From Amorphophallus konjac (lineage: Eukaryota; Streptophyta; Magnoliopsida; Alismatales; Araceae), in the NCBI GenBank assembly GCA_022559845.1, contig CM040125.1, positions 326,313,829 through 326,377,828 on the forward strand: a stretch of 64,000 nucleotides of DNA, in the 5' to 3' direction. A model generated the notes under the pieces. The model had not been told where the DNA came from. It was given only the letters and a program-made list of their open reading frames with translations, and did no database searches. Positions 54,728-64,000 of the stretch are shown here, one piece after another (position 1 is the stretch's first letter; each line of letters starts with the position of its first letter). The position numbers and the translations under genes were made by a program.

Positions 54728-55703
54728 ATGGAATATAAAGATTGCTTTGTCTGGACTTACAATGAGATGCCCGGGCTAGAACCCTCCGTGGCAGGACATG
54801 AGTTAGCAATACTCTCCACAGCCAAACCTGTCAAACAAACTCAGAGACGCATGCATCATGAGCTCGAGCTTAAAGTAAATGTTGAAGTGGACAAGCTCCT
54901 AGAGGTGGACTTCATAGAGCCTTGTATCTACTCAACTTGGCTGGCCAATATAGTTTCTATTAAAAAGAAGTTGCCAAGTCCGTATCTGCATTGATTACAG
55001 GGACCTAAATAAAGCTTGCCCAATGGACGATTTTCCCGTTCCAATCACTAAAACTATAGTTGATATGACCACTGGACATGAAGTTTTATCCTTCATGGAT
55101 GGATCGTCGGGATACAATCAAATTCGTATGGCCATCAAGGACAAGGAGCATATGGTCTTTCGATCCCCCAAAGGGATCTTCAATTACAAAAGGATGCCCT
55201 TCGGCTTAAAGAACGTCGGCACCACATACCAAAGGGCCATCAAGGACAAGGAGCATATGGTCTTTTGATCCCCCAAAGGGATCTTCAATTACAAAAGGAT
55301 GCCCTTCGGCTTAAAGAACGTCGGCACCACATATCAAAGGGCCATGACCTTTTTGATGAAATGCTCCACGACTTGGTCGAGTGCTATGTCGATGACCTCA
55401 TCGTCAAAACTCGAAGGCGGGGAAGATCACGTGGCCAATTTGCGCGGGGTTTTTGAAAGACTACGCCAGTATAAGCTAAAAGTGAACCCGATGAAGTGTG
55501 CTTTTGGTGTCTCAAGTGGCAAATTTCTCGGCTTCATTGTCAGATATCGGGGAATTGAAATAGACCCCGATAAAATCAAGGCAATCCGGGAGTTGCCACC
55601 TCCTCGAAATATAACTGAATTAAGATCTCTCCAGGGGAGGTTGGCCTATATCAGGTGCTTTATACCTAACCTCTCGGAAGATGTGCATCTTTTGGGAAAT
55701 TAA
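54728..55703 (+). pseudogene. Reverse transcriptase of element E
   Basis: Starts LLMEYKDCFVWTYNEMPGL, continues through the fingers (IEPCIYSTWLANIVSIKKK), a frameshift near 54980, then IDYRDLNKACP, SGYNQIRMA, MPFGLKNVGTTYQ and the active-site ECYVDDLIVK (55382-55410). A 105-base tandem duplication (55131-55235 and 55236-55340) repeats the region KDKEHMVF to TTYQRA; the second copy has a TGA at 55266-55268. Non-functional. Confidence 0.88.
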
Positions 55704-56100
55704 TGAAAAAAGGCGCATCATTCGTATGGGACCAGGAGTGTTAGGATGCATTTGAACGAATTAAAGAATACCTCCTCACTCCTCCAGTATTGAGAGCACC
55801 AATCAAAGGGAAGCCGCTGATACTGTACATTGCTGCCATGGACGCTTCTCTGGGAGCCCTACTGGCACAAATAAATGAAGCGGGCAATGAGCAACCCCTA
55901 TATTAACTCAGTAGGAAGCTGGTTTGCCCTGAACACCGCTATTCCCCAATGGAGAAAGTATGCTTGACGTTGGTGTTCGCCGTGAAGAAGTTAAGACATT
56001 ATCTCCTATCCCACCGGGTGGAGTTAATTTTAAAGTACGACCGTCTTAAGTTTCTTCTCAAACAGTCTGTACTGTCAGGAAGATTGGGAAAATGAGCCTT
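55700..56100 (+). pseudogene. First RNase H of element E (degenerate type)
   Basis: GKPLILYIAAMDASLGALLAQ, LVCPEHRYSPMEKVCLTLVFAVKKLRHYLL and a FLLKQSVLSGRLG-like end are readable with stops at about 55741, 55905 and 56095. In the Tat lineage this copy usually acts only as a connection domain. Confidence 0.8.
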
Positions 56101-56107
56101 ACTTCTC

Positions 56108-56665
56108 ATGGAGTTTGACATAACTTTTGTCCCGCAGAAAGCAATTAAAGGACAAGGAATGGCAGAGTTTCTAGCAGCACACCCTATCCTGGCAAACTCT
56201 CCACTTAACATTGGACTCCTTGACGAAGAAACACTCCTGCCCCAATTAGAAGCAGAGGGCCAAGTTGAGCTTCCCCCATTACAGAAAGGGGAAGATGCCC
56301 TCGTAATTGACATTCCATGTTGGGAGCTCTACTTTGATGGCACCTCCCGAATAGTCAAGAAGTCCGATGGTACTACGAGCCTCACATCAGGGGTGAGTAT
56401 TGTCTTCGTAACTCCTCAAGGTGGGATCCTACATAATTCTTGCACTCTTATGAAGTCCTTAACAAACAATGAGGTGGAATACGAAGCACTAATAGTCGGG
56501 CTCCACTTAGCCCTCGAAATAGACATCAAATGCATCAAAGTTTATGGAGACTCACAACTTGTAATACGACAAGTCCTAGGCAATTATGATGTCCGAAAAC
56601 AGGAATTACTTCCTTACCATGCCACTGTGATGAGGCTCAAGAAATTTTTTACCTATTTGAAATAG
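56108..56665 (+). pseudogene. Archaeal-type RNase H of element E
   Basis: 185 open codons: MEFDITFVPQKAIKGQGMA, then WELYFDGTSR with the first catalytic Asp, NEVEYEALIVGL with the Glu and VYGDSQLVIRQV with the second Asp. The second RNase H places E in the Tat lineage with element A. The frame stops at 56663-56665 before the last motif, which continues nearby (QADVLPKLAS-like). Confidence 0.88.
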
Positions 56666-56936
56666 GCCACGTCCCTAGAGGCAGAAATTCTCAGGCCGAC
56701 GTCTTGCCCAAGTTGGCGTCCGCCTTAAAACTTCCACCTGAGGGGAATTGGACATAACTGTCAGGCACAAGAAGCTTATGCCGAGTGTCTTAGACGAAAG
56801 GGTCAACCACCTAACTCCGGAGGTCAATGCAATTGAAGAAAGCGACCCCGTCGAAGAAGAACAAGATTGGCGCTAGTCAATTATCAAAATAAAGAGCGGT
56901 TGCCTTCCTTCAGATCGGGCTCAAAGGGTTCAACTG

Positions 56937-58145
56937 TTGCGAAGGGCAGCGTCATATCAACTGATGGGAGACCAACTTTATAGGTTTGTCTATGAAAAAA
57001 AAAAGTCTGTTCTCCTCCGCTGTCTCTCACCAAAAGAAGCCAAAGTAATTATGCGAGAGGTCCATTCGGGGCTCTGTGGTCCTCATCAAGCAGGGGACAA
57101 AATGAAAACTAATATAAAGCTCAAGGGCTTCTATTGGCCCACTTTGTATGCGGACTGTAACCGTTACGCCCGCACGTGCCACCAATGCCAAGCCTTTTGC
57201 CCAGTACCAAGAAGATTTCCTAACTCACTACACCCCACGGCTCCTACATGGCCTTTTGCAGAATGGGGAATGGACATCGTGGGACCCTTCCCACCATCCA
57301 TAAAAGGCTACAAGTATATCCTAGCCGCAACTGACTACTTCTCCCGGTGGGTCGAACCTATCCCTTTGCGGAAAGTTACGGGAGAGGCAATCGCTTAATT
57401 TGTCAAACACCACATTATATACATATTTGGCACGCCTAGCCGAATCATGTCAGATAATCGTACTCCATTCAAAAATAGAATCGTCTACCAGTTGGCAACA
57501 AAGTTTCACAGCAATTGGAGAACTTTAACAGTCTACAATCCCTAAGCTAACGGATTGGCTGAAGAATTTAATAACACCCTTTGCAAGCTCCTAGTCAAGA
57601 TAGTTGGAGGCCGTAAAAGAGACTCGGGCGAAAAGATACACGAAGCTCTTTGGACATACCGAACAGCCTACAAGACTCCTATCGGTTGTTACCCATTCTC
57701 CTTGGTATATGGGGCAGAAGTTGTAGTACTAGTTGAAATCGAAATGTCTTCTTATCGGGTAGCTGTGTACACTGGCTTACAGACCCAAGAGCAAGACGAA
57801 TAGAAAGGAGGCTTGAAGAGCTCTCTAACCTAGAAGGCAAAAGGTTAGAAGCTTATAAACACCTTCAGACACATCAAGTCCGGATGACAAGAGCTTACGA
57901 TAAGCTAGTAAAACAAAGGGCGTTTAAAAGGGGTGACATTGTCATGGTCAAAGAAAGGGAAGTTATGGCAGGTAAATCCAACGGTAAATTACAGCCCAAT
58001 TGGCGTGGGCCCTATGTCGTCACAAGGGTCTATGAAGGAGGCACTGAATGAAGTCGTTGATCATAGAGGAGAAATGCCATTCTCGCCACTGAATGGGAAG
58101 CATTTAAAGCTATACTATGCTCCTGAGCATGAGTTCAAGCAGTGA
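56937..58145 (+). pseudogene. Integrase of element E
   Basis: Frame 56937-57398 has the zinc finger (HSGLCGPHQAGD ... CNRYARTCHQCQ) and first catalytic Asp in GMDIVGPFP. A TAA at 57396-57398 is followed in the same frame by the second Asp (MSDNRTPF) and, after TAA at 57543-57545, by the Glu (ANGLAEEFNNTL, frame 57555-57803). The C-terminal part has QPNWRGPYVV (about 57985) and ends near 58145. Two or three stops only. Confidence 0.88.
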
Positions 58146-58261
58146 TCAGTACAAGACCTACCCTCTTTTACGGGAGAGTAAGAAAAAAATAGGGGAACTG
58201 CCTCATCTGAAAATCTAAAAGTCGCGCCTACTTTGAGCGGTTCTCGTTCATATCCCATTGT

Positions 58262-59135
58262 GCCAAATGCCAAATCCTCAAGTTTCGGCTTTCCAACTTC
58301 ACTTGATCAACCCCAAATCCTTAAGTTCCTAGCTTTCCGACTTCACGTGGTCTGCCCCAAATCCTCAAGTTTCGACCTCCCAACTTCATTGGGTCGGCCC
58401 CAAATCCAAAGTTTGGCTCCCCAGTTTCCCTGGGTCAGCCTAAATCCCAAGTTTTGGCTTCCCAACTTCGTTTGGTCAGCCCCAAATCCTCAAGTTTCGG
58501 CCTCCCAACTTTGTTGGGTCAGTCCTAAATCCAAGTTCTGGCTTCCCAACTTCGTTTGGTCGGCCCCAAATCCTCAAGTTCCTGGCTTTCCAACTTCACT
58601 TGGTCTGCCTCAAATCCAAGTTTTGGCTTCCCAACTTCGTTTGGTCAGCCCCAAATCCTCAAGTTTCGGCCTCTCAACTTTGTTGGGTCAGTCCTAAATC
58701 CAAGTTTTGGCTTCCCAACTTCGTTTGGTCGGCCCCAAATCCTCAAGTTCCTGGCTTTCCAACTTCACTTGGTCTGTCCCAAATCAAAGTTTTGGCTTCC
58801 CAACTTCGTTTGGTCAGCCCCAAATCTCAAGTTCCGGTTTCCCAACTTCGTTTGGTCAGCCCCAAATCCTCAAGTTCCGACTTCCCAACTTCGCTTGGTC
58901 AGCCCCAAATCCAAAGTTTCGGCTTCCCAACTTCGTTTGGTCAGCCCCAATTATAAAGTTTCGGCTTCCCAACTTCGTTTGGTCAGTCCCAAATTCTCAA
59001 GTTTTGACCTCACAACTTCGTTTGGTTAGACCCAAATCTAAAGTTTCGGCTTCCGAACTTCGTTTGGTCAGCCCCAAATCTGCAAGTTTCGGCTTCCCAG
59101 CTTTGTTTGGTTAGCCCCAAATCCTTAGTTCTTCG
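58262..59135 (+). repeat. Tandem array of about 41-base units
   Basis: About 21 copies of CCTCAAGTTTCGGCTTCCCAACTTCGTTTGGTCAGCCCCAAAT with substitutions and small length changes. All three forward frames stay open in parts because of the repeat; these frames are not genes. It follows directly after the integrase and is pyrimidine-rich on the plus strand. Confidence 0.95.
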
Positions 59136-59279
59136 CTCCCAATCCTTGTTGGGACGGACCCCAAATTCAATGCTACACGTGTTACACTACTGGTCTTCAA
59201 AGAAAAAAAGAAGAAAAAATGGGGCTTAAAATAGAGGTGCCTCGACGGACTCGGGCGTCTGGTTTACCAGTCGCTTGAG

Positions 59280-59440
59280 GGCAAAAATGTCATAACCCGG
59301 TTGAGGTGAAAACCCGAGAGGGCCTCTCAGATAAAAATGAGTAACCCCTCAGCGTGAAAACCCGAAAGGGCATGCTGGAAAAAGTTAAAGGGGGCTAGTC
59401 TTGGTGAAAGCCAGAAAGGGCGCCGCGATTAGTAAAAAAA
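59280..59440 (+). repeat. GTGAAAACCCGAAAGGG repeats after the array
   Basis: Three diverged copies of GGTGAAAACCCGAGAGGGC (59306, 59358, 59402). Similar phrases are often found downstream of pol in plant Tat/Athila-type elements. A-rich DNA follows to 59510. Confidence 0.7.
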
Positions 59441-59607
59441 ATAACCAAAAAAAACAAAACAAAAAAAGAGAAAAGGGGAAAGAGAGATGAAAGAGAAAGG
59501 AAAGAAGCGATAAGTGAAGTATTATGTACAACACGGAGATTGCCTCATTGCCCTCAGTTCATAAATTGTTGCTATCATTTATTTGTAAAATGGGAGCTCG
59601 AGACAGG

Positions 59608-59904
59608 CCGGGTTGGCAGTATCGGCCGAAACCGATACGTTTCGGCCGAAACGTATCGGTTTCGGCCTATACCGACACCAAAACGGGCATTTGCACTGTA
59701 GCAGGTCCGATACCAAAAATAATATATTTTTTAATGATTTCGGACCGAAACCTAACCTGTTTTCGCCGAAACCTAACATTTTCATAGATTGCCCCCTTTT
59801 CTAACTGTTTTGAACCGGTTTTGGCCGAAACCGAAACCGATACCGAGTCGTATCGGTTTCGGACACGGCCGAAACCGAGTCCGAAACCGACACTGCCATC
59901 CTTG
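59608..59904. mobile_element. hAT-type MITE, related to the hAT element at 62223
   Basis: 297 bases with 18-base inverted ends matching at 14 positions (CCGGGTTGGCAGTATCGG and CAAGGATGGCAGTGTCGG) and an exact eight-base target duplication GAGACAGG (59600-59607 and 59905-59912). Rich in CGGCCGAAACCGATACG and its reverse complement. The left end of the hAT element at 62223 shows the same words, so this MITE is probably a deletion derivative. Confidence 0.9.
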
Positions 59905-59912
59905 GAGACAGG

Positions 59913-62199
59913 TCCTCGGGGTAACCACAAAATGATGAATGTTCAAGGTTGTGAAAACAAGATCATGATGTATAACACATGGGCTCATAGATGAGGGGGT
60001 TTTCTTTTCATTAAATCCCCAATCTCGCTTTGCTTAGCCACAATGGCTTTTTGCATCTCTAAACGCTCTGAAACAAGAGAGCTATCCTCGGTCTGTACCT
60101 CTTGGGCTGTCTTGGTATTTGATTCGGTTGTAGCCTCCAACTTCTCAATCCTCTGCAAGATGCTCCGCACAGTCTGCCGGAGCAATGTGGCCTGGTTCCT
60201 GTTTTCAGCTATGGCTGCCTCAAGGGAGGTCCGACGGTCTCGAGCTCTCTCGGCCCTGGAATCTAGCTTCTCGACCTTGCTAGATAAAGTTTCAATTTCT
60301 GCTTCAAGTTGTTGGATCCTCAACCTACAAGTCTTCCATGCCGAAGCTTCGTGCATGCGCTAAAATTCCTCCCAAATATTTGCCAATGCTGACATCCAAG
60401 GGTCTTTTGGCATCCTCAGTGCGTGGTAACCTCGTGTGCCGGTCCGAAGAGCATCACGCACAGTCTCCACGGGAGGGAGGCCCCCCCTCTGGAACAAAGC
60501 TCAAGCGCCGCTGATAAGTGTGTCAACCATTAATTCAACCCCCACAAAAGGCACGGGCTGGGGGTCATCAGGCCAAGCTATCCCATGCGTTGGGAAGTCA
60601 ATATCGAAGGCGGATTTCTGCCCGCCTGCAACCATGTTTGAGCAAATGCTCTCTGGTAATCCTGCAAAGAGAGAGGGATGAGCAATATGGTCATTGTGGC
60701 TGAATATAACCCGACATCTTCACGAACTAAGTTATCATTATTTTACCTGAGGAGGTCACCTCCCCCAAAACTTCGCCCCTAGGGTGAGGCTCAGACATGC
60801 CTCTCTCTACGGTGTCAGGATAAGTAGGACAAGAAGGTACTGACTGATCATCAATAAGTTCTGTTCCCCCTGACAAAGTGCAAAGTACGACATTCATTAG
60901 GTATATATATAAGTGCACTCAACTCCGATGATTTATAGAAAAAGGCAATTACCTTATGATAAAGGACTCTCAACTCCTGTCGGGTCCTGAGCGGCAGACT
61001 CCATACTAAAAGGAGAGCACCCTCCCTCTCCCGTATTCGGGTCACTAGGAAGCAGGGGTGTTTCTGTGACATTCTCTAAAAAGGAGAAGCAACAATAATA
61101 ATTAACCCAAAGTACAGAATGGGATGTAGCGAAAGAGTGGCAAGTTGAACCTCTTGAATCAACATCCTCGGTCCCATCAATGGCTGGAGTTACCGAATCT
61201 AAGGCATGAAGAGAAGCCTCTACATGATGTGTACTCTCCCTCTCTGCCAGGGGTGGCTTAGTGTCTCTGATAGCTGGACAATCTAGAAGAAGAAAAGAAG
61301 AAAGCAAATCACTACTGGAGCTGCCCACGTTCTCTGAAGATAAGGGAGGGGGGGTGTGGATGCTCACCAGGTCTTATCCCACCAGTGGAAGATGGGATTT
61401 CTACTAAAGTGGAAGGCTCATCAGTCGCGTCAGCCGCCATAGGAGTGGATCCAGAGGTCTCATGGCAAGTGTCAACATGCTCCTGCAATACCAAATCATC
61501 CCCGCCGGCCTCTCCTAAAGCGCCAAGGAGTCCCGCTACATGTGAATCAGCTACAATATAAGACGGGAAGTTAGTAACGAACACTACACTAGATAGGCCA
61601 GCAAACAAAAGAAGCGGGATGAGCATGGTTACCAGTGGCGTAGGTAGCCTAAACCGCCCCCGAGCTAGGGGGGCTGGTCAGGCCTCTCTCATTTTCCATA
61701 TGAGAGCTTGGTTCTGCTCCCTTCTCTCTACACAACTCAGCTAAAAGGGCTTCCGAATATCGAGCTACTGTCTCTCTGTCAGTAGGGAGAGCATATGAAA
61801 ATTTGGGGACTTTTCATTCAACCCTGAACTCAGGAGCTCGGTGAATTCCTTTACAGAAACTGCCAACTCTCCGTCCAGCAGGCCTGGAAGCAAGAGATGT
61901 CAAAATAACTTTCTAGCTAAAAGAAGCCAGGTCTTATGTGCAAAAATTACATGAAACTCTCCCGAGGAACTTGTATCGACATTCAATCCCAATTTCTCTG
62001 CAAGGGTTGTGACTGCACTGTTCCCTCCACAAGCCTCCCTTGAAATAGAGAAAATTATAGAGTCAGAAGAGAAAGTCCAAGGAAAAATATTCATAACTAT
62101 ATGCATTAAGGTTAAGCATACCAAGAAGAGCATGACTGATAGGCTCCCCACCTGAGAAGGGTGGCGAGGCGCTCGATACGGGGCTGTAGTCGTCATCAT
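59913..62199 (-). pseudogene. Antisense intron-containing gene of element E
   Basis: On the minus strand, opposite to gag-pol, in the same place as the antisense gene of element A. It opens with ATG at 62199. Two GT-AG introns are visible: 62039-62121 (CTTCTTG/GTATGC ... TTTCAAG/GG) and 61884-61950 (CAT/GTAATT ... TTGCTTCCAG/GC). Later pieces (61312-61626, 60954-61367) are Ser/Thr/Glu-rich, and the last, 59985-60356, is a coiled coil (QQLEAEIETLSSKVEKLDS, ILQRIEKLEATTE). I do not see the gypsy-type domain of element A clearly. Frame changes (for example near 61830) suggest decay. Confidence 0.55.
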
Positions 62200-62439
62200 G
62201 TAGCCCGCCCTCCTCTACAGTTCATTGTTGGCAGTTTCGGCCGAAACCGATACGTTTAGGCCATAATCGATACGAAAAAGTCCCATATCACTGTAGCAAC
62301 CCGAAACATAGTGGGTGTATTGGTTTCGGCCCGAAATCATCCGGTTTCGGCCGAAACACGTGAACTCCCTTTATCACTTGCTATCTCCCTCCCCCCCCGA
62401 AACCCACTACCCAGCCAACTGCCAAGCCGAAACCCTCCC

Positions 62440-62600
62440 TCCCTGCTGCCTGCTGCTGTCGGCCGCTGCTACTGTGCTGCTGGTGCTGTTGTTGCCGTGC
62501 TGGTGCTGCTGCCTGCTGTGCTGCCTGCTGTCGGTGCTGCCTGCCAGACTGCTGCTGCTGGCCTACTGCCGGCTGCCGCTCTTGCTGTTGCTGCAGCAGG
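62440..62600 (+). repeat. Imperfect CTG-rich repeat in the hAT leader
   Basis: Runs of CTGCTG and GCCTGCTG with interruptions. Open frames here (62311-62700, 62315-62719) are leucine- or alanine-rich shadows. Confidence 0.85.
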
Positions 62601-62696
62601 TGCTACTGTTACTCCCACCGCTGCACCGCCCTACTGCCACCGCCGGACCGCCGGACTGCCCACCCCCTGTTGGCTTGCTGTGCACTTCATTGGGTT

Positions 62697-63570
62697 GTGA
62701 GTATTTTTTTTTACCTTAATTTGTGCAACCCTAATTAGTTCAGATTTCAAAAAAAACCTTAATTAGATACTTAAAATTAGATTCATTATTAATTAACCCC
62801 TAATTCATGAAAAAAAAATTGGAGCTTTCGTCTAATTCGACTTTCTTAGCAACAATTGAAGGTTAGATAAGTTTCATTGACGAATTTGGGGTGGGATCAT
62901 GTTGGGATTATATTTTTATGAAGGGTAATTAGGGCTTAATTAGTAATTAAGGCTTAATTAGTTCATAAAAATTGAGGTTTTTGTTTAATTCGAGTTTCCT
63001 AGCTACAATTGAAGGTTAATTAAGTTTCACTAACGAATTTGGGGTGGGATCATGTTGGGATGTCATTTTTATGAAGGGTGATTAAGGGTTATTCGGTAAT
63101 TAAGCCCTAATTACCTCATAAAAATTGGGACTTTCGTCTAATTCGGCTTTCTTAGCCACAATTGAAGCTCAATTAAGCTTCATTGACGAAATTGGGGTGG
63201 GATCATGCTGGGATGTCTTTTTTATGAAGGGTGATTAAGGGTTAGTTGGTAATTAAGCCCTAATTACTTCATAAAAATTGGGGCTTTCGTCTAATTCGGC
63301 TTTCTTAGCCACAATTGAAGCTCAATTAAGCTTCATTGACGAAATTGGGGTGGGATCATGCTGGGATTTTTTTTATGAAGGGTGATTAAGGGTTAGTTGG
63401 TAATTAAGCCCTAATTACTTCATAAAAATTGGGGCTTTCGTCTAATTCGACTTTATTACCCACAATTGAAGCTCAATTAAGCTTCATTCAATAATTTGGA
63501 GGTCTATCATGTAGAATTGCCTTTTTTTCATCGTACTTACAAAAGATTGTCTTTGACTGTCTTAATGCAG
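62697..63570 (+). other. Putative leader intron of the hAT gene
   Basis: Donor GGTT/GTGAGTATTT at 62697 and acceptor TTAATGCAG at 63570, five bases before the coding start. AT-rich as plant introns are. It contains the tandem repeats described separately. Confidence 0.45.
62831..63520 (+). repeat. Tandem repeats of about 150 bases in the hAT leader intron
   Basis: Units begin TCTAATTCG near 62831, 62994, 63137, 63290 and 63441. The third and fourth are nearly identical, the first and last more diverged. Each carries GGGGTGGGATCATG(C/T)TGGGAT and ends CATAAAAATTGGGGCTTTCG. Confidence 0.92.
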
Positions 63571-63574
63571 CATC

Positions 63575-64000
63575 ATGCCTAGGCGTCAGCAAACACAGGA
63601 GCAGCAAGGGCAGGAGGATCCGGGGTGGGCCCACATGTCCTTAGTTGATGCTAAGAGAAGAAAGGTGAAATGCAATTACTGTGGTAGGGAGATGTATGGC
63701 GGAATTACCAGAGGAAAGCAACATTTGGCAGGGGTAAGAGGAGAGGTGAGACAATGTGACCACTGCCCCCGAGAGGTGCGAGAAGAGATGCGCCAGTGCC
63801 TTCTGGGGAAAAAGGAGAGGGTGCAACAAAGGGCTGAGGATGAGGCTGAAATTGCTGAGGAGATTTCTGGCAGAAGGGTTAGGAGGGATGATGATGAGGA
63901 AGGCACTGAGGATTCTGATCCAGAGCTGACTGAAGCAAGGGAGCGTGAAGAAGCCGCTCGAAGGAAAGGGAAGGGACCCATGGGTTCAGGGACCTACGAG
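63575..64000 (+). CDS. hAT transposase N-terminus with BED zinc finger (partial)
   Basis: 142 codons from the ATG at 63575, open to the window end. After a Gln-rich start, W18 and the CNYCG pair, then GGITRGKQHLAGVRGEV and a following C-x2-C fit the plant BED-type zinc finger that binds transposon ends. From residue 80 the sequence is highly charged (EDEAEIAEEISGRRVRRDDDEE), a linker typical of hAT transposases before the RNase H-like core. The catalytic domain and hAT dimerisation domain would lie beyond 64000. No stop or frameshift seen so far. Confidence 0.85.
   Translation, partial: MPRRQQTQEQQGQEDPGWAHMSLVDAKRRKVKCNYCGREMYGGITRGKQHLAGVRGEVRQCDHCPREVREEMRQCLLGKKERVQQRAEDEAEIAEEISGRRVRRDDDEEGTEDSDPELTEAREREEAARRKGKGPMGSGTYE

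Larger units (their letters stand above)
41177..62222 (+). mobile_element. Element E: decayed Tat/Ogre-like Ty3/gypsy element (3' end outside window)
   Basis: 5' LTR 41177-42886, primer site, ORF1-like region, gag (split by solo LTR F), repeated zinc-knuckle modules, a 398-aa ORF, protease, RT, two RNase H domains, integrase, a tandem-repeat field, and an antisense gene. Many stops and frameshifts; not autonomous. It inserted into gag of element D. Its 3' LTR is not in the window. A MITE (59608-59904) and the hAT element starting at 62223 inserted later; E is expected to resume after that hAT. Confidence 0.82.
62223..64000 (+). mobile_element. 5' part of a hAT transposon (continues past the window)
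   Basis: Left end CATTGTTGGCAGTTTCGG matches the ends of the MITE at 59608, followed by the same CGGCCGAAACCGATACG subterminal words. A leader exon, a long intron and a BED-finger coding start follow in order. The predicted target duplication is CTACAGTT (62215-62222); the right end lies outside. It inserted 23 bases upstream of the antisense gene start of element E. Confidence 0.8.

Noticed and set aside
58233..59114. Four long overlapping plus-strand frames rich in Phe/Pro/Ser/Gln
   Set aside because: They are three-frame shadows of the 41-base tandem array; no ATG context or domain, and frames change where unit length changes.
62311..62719. Leu- and Ala-rich frames before the hAT coding start
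   Set aside because: CTG-repeat shadows; the BED finger frame starts after a putative intron acceptor at 63570.
1..64000. Bacterial features (operons, CRISPR, Shine-Dalgarno sites, phage)
   Set aside because: Introns, plant retroelement lineages and hAT elements show a plant nuclear genome; no direct-repeat/spacer array of CRISPR type was seen, and the tandem arrays found have no unique spacers.

Overview
This window is plant nuclear DNA, from an angiosperm with a large, repeat-filled genome. The evidence is GT-AG introns, plant-specific LTR-retrotransposon lineages (SIRE-type copia, Tat-type and Tekay/Del-type gypsy), a plant hAT transposon, and one recognisable host gene start. Species cannot be read from the sequence. 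About nine tenths of the window is transposable-element sequence, much of it nested.

Layout. 1-1343 is unassigned AT-rich DNA. 1344-3988 is a decayed copia pol fragment (minus strand). 3989-5658 is LTR-like non-coding DNA with CCGGTCGACCGG palindromes. 5664-16786 is a young, complete Tat-lineage Ty3/gypsy element (element A, minus strand; target-site duplication GTACC). It also carries an intron-containing gene on the opposite strand. 17185-29935 is a small non-autonomous LTR element (element C, plus strand; tRNA-iMet primer site). It is split by a complete Tekay/Del-type chromovirus (element B, 17567-27347, minus strand; duplication TATTG) with one uninterrupted 1572-aa gag-pol frame. 29936-33700 is mostly unassigned, with CT microsatellites and a possible 1-kb inverted-repeat element.

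33700-35004 holds the only host gene recognised: the 5' end and first three coding exons of a plant NIFK-like (MKI67 FHA-interacting nucleolar) RRM protein. Later exons are not in the window, because from about 35.7 kb the rest is a retroelement nest. Element D (about 35.7-41.18 kb; 5' LTR and gag) is interrupted by element E (41177 to beyond 62.2 kb; same family, decayed Tat/Ogre-like, plus strand). E's gag is itself split by a solo LTR of the same family (F, 44698-47847; duplication ACTGC). Two hAT-type MITEs (38084-38551 and 59608-59904) and the 5' part of a hAT transposon with a BED zinc finger (62223 to the window end) lie in this nest.

The features I find most unusual are: antisense, spliced genes in both Tat-type elements; repeated gag zinc-knuckle modules and an extra 398-aa arginine/glycine-tailed ORF in element E; CCGGAGG/CCTCCGG inverted-repeat arrays just after the TATA box in all three LTRs of the D/E/F family; a sharply bounded divergent block inside the otherwise near-identical LTRs of element B; and a MITE containing two head-to-head tRNA-like segments. 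All coordinates were read by eye from the sequence; no search or alignment program was run.
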